DNA of 64,000 bases, from positions 124,001 through 188,000 of the forward strand of contig NZ_FLOC01000002.1 of assembly GCF_900089755.1 (NCBI RefSeq), in the 5' to 3' direction. The position numbers were made by a program, and so were the translations under genes. This stretch comes from Marinomonas aquimarina (GTDB taxonomy: Bacteria; Pseudomonadota; Gammaproteobacteria; Pseudomonadales; Marinomonadaceae). The notes under the pieces were generated by a model. The model was not told the DNA's origin. It searched no databases and worked only from the letters and a program-made list of their open reading frames with translations. Numbering within the stretch: position 1 is the first letter of the stretch; every line of letters begins with the position of its first letter. This document shows, piece after piece, positions 34,815-43,266 of the stretch.

Positions 34815-35648
34815 ATGAACTCTATAAAGTACTGTTTTTTTATATTATGTATTTCCCTTAGTAGCAGCATTTCCTATGCTGACCTGCTCATCTCACCGTT
34901 AAGAGTTGTTCTGGACGGTAAACAAAGATCCAGTAATGTCACACTAATCAATTCAGGTAATGAAACCAGAAGCTACAGAGTAAGCTGGAGCCAAAAAGTG
35001 GCATTGCCTAAAGGCGGATACCGAGACCTGACCGAAGTTGAGCAACAGAATTATGCGGGATTAGAACGTATTGTTCGTATCAGCCCAAAACAGGTCACCC
35101 TATCACCAGGACAGCGACAAACCGTCAAGCTGTTATTACGGGATCCAGGCAACCTGCCCAGCGGCGAGTATCGCTCTCATTTAACGTTTACAGCTTTACC
35201 AATACATAAAAATGACTCAAGCCAGCCTTCTGGCCAAACTGGAATTCAGCTCAATGTGCTAATGAGTTATACCATGCCGGTTATATATCGAACAGGGAAT
35301 GTCAGTGTTGCCCCCGCCATCGACAACTTATCCTTACTTACGATTAAAGAAACCGGCGCTACGTTTATTAAAGTTCAGTTATCGCATAATGATTTATTTA
35401 GCTCCTCTGGCCGTTTAGTGGCTTATTGGACTCCAACAGGACAGCCAACTCGACAAGTAGGCTTATTAAACGGTTTTAATTTCTACCCAGAAAACAAAAA
35501 CGCTGAAATACGCGTCCCCTGGAATAACTTTAAGCTCGAGCCTGGAAGCCTAGAAGTGCGCTATGAGGGACAACAAGAGTTTAATGGGCTACTATTGGCA
35601 AGACAAATTCTGGAAATCACACCTGCCATGGTTCGATCTGTTCAATAA
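34815..35648 (+). CDS. PapD-like periplasmic chaperone
   Basis: Periplasmic chaperone of 277 residues, expected to hold the DUF4402 subunits. After the signal peptide (ending SSISYAD) comes the first Ig-like domain: LLISPLRVVLDGKQRSSNVT, NSGNETRSYRVSW, then RISPKQVTLSPGQRQTVKLL, which is the PapD F1-G1 region, and GEYRSHLTFTALP. The second domain runs from about residue 155. It resembles the archaic/alternative chaperones (Csu-like) more than FimC. An Arg near the start of the first strand and the PGQRQTVKL block suit subunit C-terminus anchoring. It lies between the DUF4402 genes and the usher-like gene, 12 bases before the latter. Confidence 0.82.
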   Translation: MNSIKYCFFILCISLSSSISYADLLISPLRVVLDGKQRSSNVTLINSGNETRSYRVSWSQKVALPKGGYRDLTEVEQQNYAGLERIVRISPKQVTLSPGQRQTVKLLLRDPGNLPSGEYRSHLTFTALPIHKNDSSQPSGQTGIQLNVLMSYTMPVIYRTGNVSVAPAIDNLSLLTIKETGATFIKVQLSHNDLFSSSGRLVAYWTPTGQPTRQVGLLNGFNFYPENKNAEIRVPWNNFKLEPGSLEVRYEGQQEFNGLLLARQILEITPAMVRSVQ

Positions 35649-35660
35649 GGTGATCAGCTA

Positions 35661-38633
35661 ATGCGTTTACTTCTGATTAGCGCTCTCATATTGAGCGCTA
35701 ATAGTACTTATGCGAATGACATTCTTGATCGCCTTAAGGCGCGCTATAAAGCGATTGAGCAAGGTGAAGTTGCACTACCAGAATTAAACGCCCCCCAACA
35801 AAATATCAGTACAACTCCCTCTAACAACGCCAGTATGGTTAATTTAAACAGCTCGGATGTTTTCATTCCTAGCGGTGAAGAATTAATTGTAACGCTGTAT
35901 TTTGATCGCTATCTATTGGGGGATATTTTTGGTGTAAAAACCGACTCAGGTGCAGCGTTTAGCCTAGCAGACATTGCCACTGTATTAGATTTCCCCATCA
36001 CCACGCAGAACGAAGCACCGCAAGCTCAGGGTTGGGTCCGCACCCCAGACAATACCTTTTCGCTAAGTATTTTAGAGAACCAAAGCTCAATCACTTTAGC
36101 GGGTGTCACCTACCCAGTCAGTCAAGAGGCCATTGTAGATATTGATGAGCTGTTCATCGATGCAGACACACTAGAAGATTGGTTCGATATTATCATCGAC
36201 ATCAACTATCAAGAATTAAAGGCGAACATCTCCTCAAACGCCCCTTTGCCGCTGCAGGAGCGTATTGCCCGCCAAAGTCGATCTGGGTCAATTCAACCGA
36301 ACGCCAATGTGGCGCAAAACCCGCTGGCGGAAAACGACTATTCACCACTCTCATTGCCTTTGCTGGATATTCAAGCCTCCACCAGCTTTGCCCAAAATCG
36401 AAACCAAAGTACTAACCTATCAGTGCTAGGGGGCAATGACTTAGCTTATTTTAATACCCAGTATTATTTAGCAGCCAACTCAGAGATAGGCTTAACCGGC
36501 GCCCGACTGCAAGCCAGTAAAACCAGCCCAGAAGCCGGTCTACTAGGGCCTCTGCAAGCAACCATACTAGAACTTGGTGATATTAGACCCACCCGGGTAA
36601 ATAACACCTTAAACTCCAGTAATGCCGTCGGCCTTCGTGTTAGTAATGAAAAAATCGGTAACATAAATAACACCAGCATCGATCTTTTTGGTGATATTCA
36701 GCCTGGCTGGGATATTGAGATTTATCGTAACAACCTACTGATCGCCAGTGACACCAATATTGAGGACGGTCGCTATAACTTTGATAACCTCCCCTTAGTC
36801 TTTGGTGCCAACACCGTCGAGATTGTGTTTTATGGTCCACAAGGGCAAATAGAACGTGAAGTCGAAAGCTACTACGTGGATGGCACAGGGCTGGGCGCCG
36901 GCAGCTTTGTTTATGATGTCAGTCTCTACGAGGATGGTGCAGAGCTCTTTGACAGTTTCCTTGACGCTCAATCGAATAGCCAATCCTATGGCACCACATT
37001 GACCGGACGAGGCACCTTTGGTCTAACCGATTGGCTCAGCATCAATGTTGGCCAGCAAACTCATTTGGATAGTGAGTACCGAGCATTCGATCGCCAATCC
37101 GTGGGCTTTACGACTTCCCTTTTTGGTCAGGCACTACTTTCGAGTGACTATATTGTCGCGCCTGACAGCTCTTCGATTGAAGAACATACGCTTTCAACCG
37201 AAGTGCTGGGACAGTCATTGGACTACTCCATTACCAAAAGCAAATACCAAGACGAATTGACTCAAGACTGGCAAACTAGCAAAAATGATGAGATAAACCT
37301 TTCAGGAGAAATCTCAGCGCTCAACTTATCCTATCAGCAAGATATAGAGCGCCAACAAAGCAACAACCAAACCGAGTACCAATACCGAAATCAGATTGCG
37401 ACCAGCATCCAGGATATTTACCTGAGTCATGAACTGGAATGGGGCAGCCTTGACGACGACAAAGTAGGTCGTTGGCAGCTACAAAAGTTTATTGATGGTT
37501 ACTTCGTACGAGTGGGCAGCAGCTACGTCATCAACCCAGACTTTCACGTTAACGGCATTTCTACCGAAGTCAGTGGCGCACCGTTTGAGAACATACAAGC
37601 CCAAGTCAGCTACTCTAGAAACTTAGACACTCAAGTCAACAATATCGCCCTATCAACCAGCTGGCGCCCAGGCGACTTTAGTCTCCGCTCACGCCTAGCT
37701 TACAATGACCTGTTAGGCTGGAGCGCCAACCTTTCTGGACAAGTTAGCATAGGCCAAATCCAACAAGGCTATTTCACATCCAACCGCTCTTTGGTGAGCC
37801 AAGGCTCACTCTCCGTTTTTGTCTACCAAGATAACAACAACAATGGTGTCTTTGATCTGCAAGACCAAGCGCTACCAGATATTGACGTGCTCAGTAAACA
37901 AAGCTTTCGACGGGCGAAAACGGATAAAAATGGTATTGCCGTCATAGAATCACTGCCCAATTACCGTCAAACAGACATAGAAGTCGATGAAGGCTCCGTT
38001 GCTAACCCCTATTTGATCCCGAGAGGCGAAGGGGTATCCGTGATCCCTCGCTCCAGTGTGGTACAGCATATCGAAATCCCGATGGTGAATTCGATTGAAA
38101 TAGAAGGCAAAGTGTCTGAACTGCTAAGCAATGAAGCTCCCCGTCCCGTCGCATTCGTTCCCGTGCAATTACTGGATAAATTCAATCAGGTCATTGATGA
38201 AGTCAATACCGAGTTCGATGGCTATTATGTCTTTAGCCGAGTTCCTCCCGGCCAGCATAGCATTCGGGTGAAGCCAGAATACTTAGTGCAACGCAGTTAT
38301 TTACCTCAAACAGCGACGCAAATAGACCAGCGCCGTGCTCAAGACAACCTTATCTTGGGTGAGAACTTATATATTCGTAAAGGCGATGAGGTATCGGGCT
38401 ATAGCAGTGAAATTAGAAGCTTCGCTTCCTTGGGCGCACTAAGAAGTTACTGGACTATTTTACGCAAGCGACAACCCCAGCTGCTCGATTACCACTATTT
38501 CTATCAGCAGAATGGGCAAACTTACACGCTATATATTGGCTTTTCAGAAGAGCGCCAACCCGCTGAAAATGCCTGTGAAAAATTCACCACCATCGGCTTA
38601 GCATGCAGCGTACAAGCCATCACCCGCCGCTAA
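35661..38633 (+). CDS. large usher-like outer-membrane protein with SdrD/carboxypeptidase-regulatory repeats and a C-terminal SPOR-like domain
   Basis: A 990-residue exported protein (signal peptide ending SANSTYAND). The N-terminal ~190 residues contain the periplasmic usher-like block EELIVTLYFDRYLLGDIFGV. Residues ~230-700 are dense in beta strands, with the TcfC/CooC-type motif WDIEIYRNNLLIASDT, then LVFGANTVEIVFYGPQGQ, near 355-395, which suggests an outer-membrane barrel. At ~720 there is a SdrD-like repeat (YQDNNNNGVFDLQDQALPDI, Ca-loop type), and at ~840-870 a carboxypeptidase-regulatory-like repeat ending GYYVFSRVPPG. The last ~75 residues (EIRSFASLGALRSYWTILRK, TYTLYIGFSEERQPAENACE) match the SPOR peptidoglycan-binding pattern by eye. 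It is last in the four-gene cluster. A secretion pore for DUF4402 subunits is inferred. Confidence 0.72.
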   Translation: MRLLLISALILSANSTYANDILDRLKARYKAIEQGEVALPELNAPQQNISTTPSNNASMVNLNSSDVFIPSGEELIVTLYFDRYLLGDIFGVKTDSGAAFSLADIATVLDFPITTQNEAPQAQGWVRTPDNTFSLSILENQSSITLAGVTYPVSQEAIVDIDELFIDADTLEDWFDIIIDINYQELKANISSNAPLPLQERIARQSRSGSIQPNANVAQNPLAENDYSPLSLPLLDIQASTSFAQNRNQSTNLSVLGGNDLAYFNTQYYLAANSEIGLTGARLQASKTSPEAGLLGPLQATILELGDIRPTRVNNTLNSSNAVGLRVSNEKIGNINNTSIDLFGDIQPGWDIEIYRNNLLIASDTNIEDGRYNFDNLPLVFGANTVEIVFYGPQGQIEREVESYYVDGTGLGAGSFVYDVSLYEDGAELFDSFLDAQSNSQSYGTTLTGRGTFGLTDWLSINVGQQTHLDSEYRAFDRQSVGFTTSLFGQALLSSDYIVAPDSSSIEEHTLSTEVLGQSLDYSITKSKYQDELTQDWQTSKNDEINLSGEISALNLSYQQDIERQQSNNQTEYQYRNQIATSIQDIYLSHELEWGSLDDDKVGRWQLQKFIDGYFVRVGSSYVINPDFHVNGISTEVSGAPFENIQAQVSYSRNLDTQVNNIALSTSWRPGDFSLRSRLAYNDLLGWSANLSGQVSIGQIQQGYFTSNRSLVSQGSLSVFVYQDNNNNGVFDLQDQALPDIDVLSKQSFRRAKTDKNGIAVIESLPNYRQTDIEVDEGSVANPYLIPRGEGVSVIPRSSVVQHIEIPMVNSIEIEGKVSELLSNEAPRPVAFVPVQLLDKFNQVIDEVNTEFDGYYVFSRVPPGQHSIRVKPEYLVQRSYLPQTATQIDQRRAQDNLILGENLYIRKGDEVSGYSSEIRSFASLGALRSYWTILRKRQPQLLDYHYFYQQNGQTYTLYIGFSEERQPAENACEKFTTIGLACSVQAITRR

Positions 38634-38659
38634 CCTTACTCGCTAGCGGCATTTTGGGT

Positions 38660-39400
38660 TTACAACGATAGAAACGGATCGCCCTTGTAGCGGGTCACCA
38701 AACAATCCTGTTGCATCTGTTTCAACATGTTACAAAAGTCGACGCTGTAGGCTTTTTTCAGGAAGGGGCCAACAATCAGCTGATAGTAAGTTTTGCCTTT
38801 CACCTGATGGCGGTTAATCAAAGGCGCTGTGTCGGCAAATTCTTCCGCATACCTTTGGGTAATGGACTGCCAACCTTGAATCGCTTGTTGCTCAGAACCA
38901 TAGGCCGCAAGTTGAACGCCATAGTATTGTGTATTGGCACCGGCGTCTGCTTTGGTCTTGCTGCCACCTTGAAATTCAGCCGTTACCGCATTACTCGGTG
39001 GTCCTTGACGAAACGGCTTATCCGAGCGATTCGCTGAAGTGGAGATGGGGGCAGTCGAACCCGCGTCCGCTGTTTGAGCATTGATATCGGCTAACGCCGC
39101 CGACGGCAACACTGGCGCTTGGTTGGCTTGTTGCGCGGCTTCCGCCGCCGGTGCCATTTCTTGAGTTAAACTTTCGCTGGATTCTGGCACCGTATCCAGG
39201 GTTTCCACCAAGAGTTTTAAATCAGATTCAAGGGCGAGGATGCGCTGCAGTTGTGGCTTCATGTCCTCCCATTCTTGCTGCTGGGTTTGCAACGCCTGCT
39301 GTAATTCGGCATTGGTCATGGTGCCTTTTTTCTCGGGCGTTAAGGTACATCCTGCTAGCCAAATAGCTCCTGTACAAACCACTAATAACTTCAGTCCCAT
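38660..39400 (-). CDS. SPOR-domain lipoprotein
   Basis: A 246-residue lipoprotein, function unknown. The signal ends with lipobox LAGC (Cys near residue 18). A coiled-coil-like segment (NAELQQALQTQQQEWEDMKP) covers about 29-70, then a Ser/Ala/Gln-rich linker. A SPOR domain fills about 160-240: YGVQLAAYGSEQQAIQGW, then TYYQLIVGPFLKKAYSVDFC. SPOR domains bind denuded glycan at division sites. GGGAGAGGA precedes the ATG. It converges on the usher-like gene, 26 bases away, whose product also ends in a SPOR-like domain; the two domains are similar in pattern but not obviously duplicates. Confidence 0.85.
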   Translation of the reverse strand: MGLKLLVVCTGAIWLAGCTLTPEKKGTMTNAELQQALQTQQQEWEDMKPQLQRILALESDLKLLVETLDTVPESSESLTQEMAPAAEAAQQANQAPVLPSAALADINAQTADAGSTAPISTSANRSDKPFRQGPPSNAVTAEFQGGSKTKADAGANTQYYGVQLAAYGSEQQAIQGWQSITQRYAEEFADTAPLINRHQVKGKTYYQLIVGPFLKKAYSVDFCNMLKQMQQDCLVTRYKGDPFLSL

Positions 39401-39427
39401 ACATCCTCTCCCATCAATTGAGACATA

Positions 39428-39826
39428 TTACGATAACACTAGGGCGTTTGTCCCCCAAACTAAGACCCCGTAGCGAACGCATTTTCCGACAAAAATCCAT
39501 AACATGACAGGCAACCAATGCAACTTCGCCACCCCAGCAGCTAAGCACAAAGCATCGCCTACCACAGGAAGCCAGCTAAACAACAGGGCCGGTTGGCCAA
39601 AACGCTGAATCCAATACTGCACTTGCTGTAATCGCTTGGCCGATACGGGAAACCAGCGCCGCTCTTGAAAGTGTAATAGGTACTTGCCAAGCCACCAGTT
39701 TGTCATGCCACCTAGGGTATTGCCTAGGGAAGCACTTCCCCAGCCGATCAGCGCTAGTTCTGGGTAACGAGCGACAAAACCCAACAACAGCAACTCTGAG
39801 CCCAAGGGCAACAAGGTCGCTGCCAA
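39428..39826 (-). CDS. yqaA: YqaA-family membrane protein (5' end uncertain)
   Basis: Inner-membrane protein similar to E. coli YqaA, of the DedA/SNARE-associated group; function unknown. Conserved blocks are AATLLPLGSELLLLGFVA, GSASLGNTLGGMTNWWLGK, and FSWLPVVGDALCLAAGVAKL. The only standard start is a TTG at 39826, giving 132 residues, but this cuts off most of the first helix. In-frame codons upstream encode IVVEATSELVGLFFVAFLAA, matching the start of E. coli YqaA. They contain no ATG, GTG or TTG before the in-frame stop. An AAAGG lies seven bases before an ATC codon at 39881-39883, so translation may begin at ATC or ATA, or the sequence may have an error. Confidence 0.75.
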   Translation of the reverse strand: MAATLLPLGSELLLLGFVARYPELALIGWGSASLGNTLGGMTNWWLGKYLLHFQERRWFPVSAKRLQQVQYWIQRFGQPALLFSWLPVVGDALCLAAGVAKLHWLPVMLWIFVGKCVRYGVLVWGTNALVLS

Positions 39827-40109
39827 AAACGCGACAAAAAATAGGCCAACTAATTCGCTGGTAGCTTCTACTACTATATTGATATGACTGCACCTTTACA
39901 TCATAGTTTTGGTAACACAGCGTTACACCTCGGCCCCGCTTTGGTTTCTCGCCACGAAGCATAGTACTCATTAATGCGAGATAAATTAAATTTTTACGTG
40001 CACCTTAACAAGATACTGTAATGAAACAGGCGTATACTGCCCTGTACGATAAAGGCCTTAAAATTGCATAAGCAAATAAACGCTCTCAGCCATAAAAGGG
40101 ATCTTTTAT

Positions 40110-43100
40110 ATGCCGTTTGATATTCCAACCGAGCTCGACTCCCTGTACCAACACATCGACAAGGTAATTCTGTCTCGACAGCACCCGGTGACGGGGCTAT
40201 TTCCAGCGAGTACCAGTATTAATAACCATGGTGATTACACCGACGCTTGGGTACGCGATAACGTCTACTCCATTCAAGCCGTTTGGGCCCTGTCACTGGC
40301 CTACAAACGTGCCTCAAACCCAGACAATCGTGCTCACGAACTAGAGTACGCTTGCATCAAAATGATGCGTGGTTTGTTATTTGCCATGATGCGTCAGTCG
40401 CATAAGGTGGAAACCTTCAAGGATTCCTTAGACCCCATAGACGCCCTGCACGCCAAATACGATACCAAAACCGGGCTCGAAGTCGTGGCTGACGATGCCT
40501 GGGGACACTTGCAAATTGATGCCACCAGCCTGTACTTGTTAACGCTCGCGCAGATGATCAAATCCGGCAGCAGCCTGATTTACTCACGTGACGAGTTCAA
40601 TTTTATCCAAAACCTGATTTATTACATTTCCCGTACCTACCGCACCCCGGACTTTGGTATATGGGAACGCGGCAATAAGGTCAACAACGGTAAAGCAGAG
40701 ATTAATGCCAGCTCTGTAGGCATGGCCAAAGCCGCCATGGAGGCCTTAGACGGCTTGAACTTATTTGGCGAACACGGGCCAGAATGGGCCGTGGTGCATT
40801 CCTTTGCCGATGCCGTTGCCCGTGCTGGCTCGGTGCTGGAATCCTTATTGCCAAAAGAATCCCGCTCCAAAGAGGTAGATGGCGCTTTACTTAGCATCAT
40901 CAGCTACCCAGCCTTTGCGGTAAACGATGAGAAACTGAAACGTCGCACACGCCAAGAAGTCCTCGATAAACTGGGTGGCAATTATGGTTGTAAGCGTTTC
41001 TTGTTAGACGGTCACCAAACCGTTATCGAAGATCACAGCCGCATCTATTATGAATACGACGAACTGATCAATTTTGAGCACATCGAATCTGAATGGCCGC
41101 TGTTTTTTACCTATTTATACATTGATCGTTTGTTCGCCCGTGACTGGGAAAGCGCTAACTACTACCGTTACCGCTTGGAAAGTTTGATGGTGGAAAAAGA
41201 TGGCGAGCGCCTGCTGCCTGAGCTGTACTATGTTCCTGAAGAACTGATTTTGGCGGAAAAAGCCGCTCCCGGCTCCCAGCCTCGAGAGGCCAATGACAAC
41301 TTACCCTTAGTGTGGGCGCAAAGTCTCTATCTCGTAGGACGTATGCTGGATGATGAGTTGATCACCACCGAAGATCTAGACCCGTTAGGCTTGCACAAAA
41401 AGCAGCACATTCAGCGTAACGTCAACATCTCCATGGTGTTGCTGGCCAAGAACAACAAGATCAAACAACAACTGCTCGATGCCGGCTGCTTGTGTCAGAC
41501 CGTGGATGAAATCGCGCCGATTCAGATCATCACCTCTGAACAACTGATCGAACTTTACCGTAACGTGGGGGCCTCTAAGCCGCTTGGCTTGAGCGGCCGC
41601 CCGAGTCGCGCGCTCAATAGCCTTGCCATCGCTCAGCCATTTGTTGTAAACGAGCAGCGCTGCTTATGTCTGTCTTGGTTTCAAAATGAGGATCGCGATT
41701 ACCGTAAAACCGACCCGGCACTTTTTGAACAGCACATCCGCAATGAATTATCGGTGATTTCAGACAGTTGGTATTACCCAGCCAATGCGGTGTTTGCCAT
41801 CCTCATCGATGAAGCGTTGGCGGAAATGACTGGCGCCTCCGGTCTCTTTGATTTCATTCGCAGACTGCAAAAGCGTGAGTTCAGTGAATTTCGTGTACTG
41901 CCCCAGTCGGCCAAAAATGCCTTTAAATCAGGCAGTCGCCGCCTGATGAACTTTGACATGCCAGCAGGCCATAAACTGGGCACTCAACTGCCTGTTTACG
42001 AGGCCCCTTGGCCGATTTCAGGCGCTGTTGACCGCACCACTTATGATTACCAACATTGGAGCATCAGCCAGTTGATTCAGCATCTGCAAGAGCTGCCAAC
42101 ACTAGAAGATGCCACCGAAATCCTACTGCAACTGGGCCGCAGACAGGCGCTGCATGAGCAAGTCACTGAGCTGCACGATGCCCCCATCACCGTGCGCAAT
42201 GTATTAGATTCGGTCTACACCAATGCTCTAATACATCGTAACTGGTACTGTGTGCGCCAGCTTTATTCCATGATGTTAAAACCGACAACGGACATGGCGA
42301 CTCATGCCGCTGAGATTACCGTGCGCCAGCGTGTGTTGATCATCGGTCAGCGTACTGCCCAGCAACTCAGCATTACCACACCACTGCATCAGAACGAGGT
42401 CTTTAAGGCGATTGCGCAAAGCTCCGATTCGTTATTAGCCCAAGTGGTCTATCACGAGTTATTGGCCATTACCGGTACCTTGATGAAAATTCACCCTGAA
42501 TATTTTGCTGGGGTACGCACCATTCGCCTACACAACTTAGGCCTACTCTGTGCACATAAGTTTATCGGTGATGACCAGTGCGACAACATTGATGTCATCA
42601 AGACGCTCGCCTCGCGCTCCCCGATGGAGCTGTATGAAACCCTGCGCCGAGTGCTCATCGAGAAGCACAAAGAGTTCACTCACGTGGTCGCCAGTGTGCG
42701 TTATCACCAACGCGTGGACAGCCAAGCTGGCCGCACCAAAGACATTGATTGGTTTGAATGGCGCACAGGTCAAGGCCTGATCACCAAACTGCCAGAAGCC
42801 ATGTTGTTACAGTTATGGGACAGCTTGGCGCAGACCAATCGTATCGTCTTTGGTGACCCGCAAAGTAACACCATCCTCGACAGCAAACGAACGCTCAGTT
42901 CGATGACGCCTGGTGAGGATACCTTTGCCCATTTAATTGAAACCTTAACCTCAGATATTGCCCCAAGTTGGTATAAGTGCCTTATCTTCGAGGGTTTGTA
43001 CGCCTTTATCCAGTTTTGCCAGAAACATCCGAATGGTGAGTTTATCGACGAAGTAAATTTACCAGTTTTGGTTTCCAAAGCAGCGATGGATCATGTAAAA

Positions 43101-43250
43101 CAGTATAAGACTGACCACCCTGAGGTGGATAACTACGACATGGCCTTGGACGAATTTGCCCAGCTAACACCAAATAAAGTGAATCATTATTTAAGCTGGG
43201 CCGTGACCAAACTCCATAGTCAGCAACGTCATACACATAAAAAAACGTAA
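40110..43250 (+). CDS. full-length homologue of phosphorylase kinase alpha/beta subunits (GH15-like domain)
   Basis: A 1046-residue protein strikingly similar to eukaryotic phosphorylase kinase alpha/beta. The N-terminal GH15-like barrel has TDAWVRDNVYSIQAVWALSL near residue 44, LHAKYDTKTGLEVVADDAWG then HLQIDATSLYLL near 112-140, and FGIWERGNKV then EINASSVGMAKAAMEALD near 181-215. Further on are SKEVDGALLSIISYPAFAV near 253, YGCKRFLLDG, and LSGRPSRAL near 493. The match continues through the C-terminal half, including MTPGEDTFAHLIE near 933. In animals these are regulatory subunits; no catalytic gamma-type kinase is visible here. AAGGGAT precedes the ATG. It heads an operon with glgB and glgX, so control of glycogen or direct action on alpha-glucan is inferred. 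Confidence 0.85.
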   Translation: MPFDIPTELDSLYQHIDKVILSRQHPVTGLFPASTSINNHGDYTDAWVRDNVYSIQAVWALSLAYKRASNPDNRAHELEYACIKMMRGLLFAMMRQSHKVETFKDSLDPIDALHAKYDTKTGLEVVADDAWGHLQIDATSLYLLTLAQMIKSGSSLIYSRDEFNFIQNLIYYISRTYRTPDFGIWERGNKVNNGKAEINASSVGMAKAAMEALDGLNLFGEHGPEWAVVHSFADAVARAGSVLESLLPKESRSKEVDGALLSIISYPAFAVNDEKLKRRTRQEVLDKLGGNYGCKRFLLDGHQTVIEDHSRIYYEYDELINFEHIESEWPLFFTYLYIDRLFARDWESANYYRYRLESLMVEKDGERLLPELYYVPEELILAEKAAPGSQPREANDNLPLVWAQSLYLVGRMLDDELITTEDLDPLGLHKKQHIQRNVNISMVLLAKNNKIKQQLLDAGCLCQTVDEIAPIQIITSEQLIELYRNVGASKPLGLSGRPSRALNSLAIAQPFVVNEQRCLCLSWFQNEDRDYRKTDPALFEQHIRNELSVISDSWYYPANAVFAILIDEALAEMTGASGLFDFIRRLQKREFSEFRVLPQSAKNAFKSGSRRLMNFDMPAGHKLGTQLPVYEAPWPISGAVDRTTYDYQHWSISQLIQHLQELPTLEDATEILLQLGRRQALHEQVTELHDAPITVRNVLDSVYTNALIHRNWYCVRQLYSMMLKPTTDMATHAAEITVRQRVLIIGQRTAQQLSITTPLHQNEVFKAIAQSSDSLLAQVVYHELLAITGTLMKIHPEYFAGVRTIRLHNLGLLCAHKFIGDDQCDNIDVIKTLASRSPMELYETLRRVLIEKHKEFTHVVASVRYHQRVDSQAGRTKDIDWFEWRTGQGLITKLPEAMLLQLWDSLAQTNRIVFGDPQSNTILDSKRTLSSMTPGEDTFAHLIETLTSDIAPSWYKCLIFEGLYAFIQFCQKHPNGEFIDEVNLPVLVSKAAMDHVKQYKTDHPEVDNYDMALDEFAQLTPNKVNHYLSWAVTKLHSQQRHTHKKT

Positions 43251-43266
43251 TTGGTTGGAGAAGTAA

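Noticed and set aside
39576..39971. A 131-codon leftward frame overlapping yqaA.
   Set aside because: It runs out of frame through the conserved YqaA coding sequence and its translation has no domain character; it is a shadow.
40110..43250. Calling the 1046-residue protein simply a glucoamylase (GH15).
   Set aside because: The similarity to phosphorylase kinase alpha/beta extends along the entire protein, including regions with no GH15 counterpart, so the narrower name would hide the main point.
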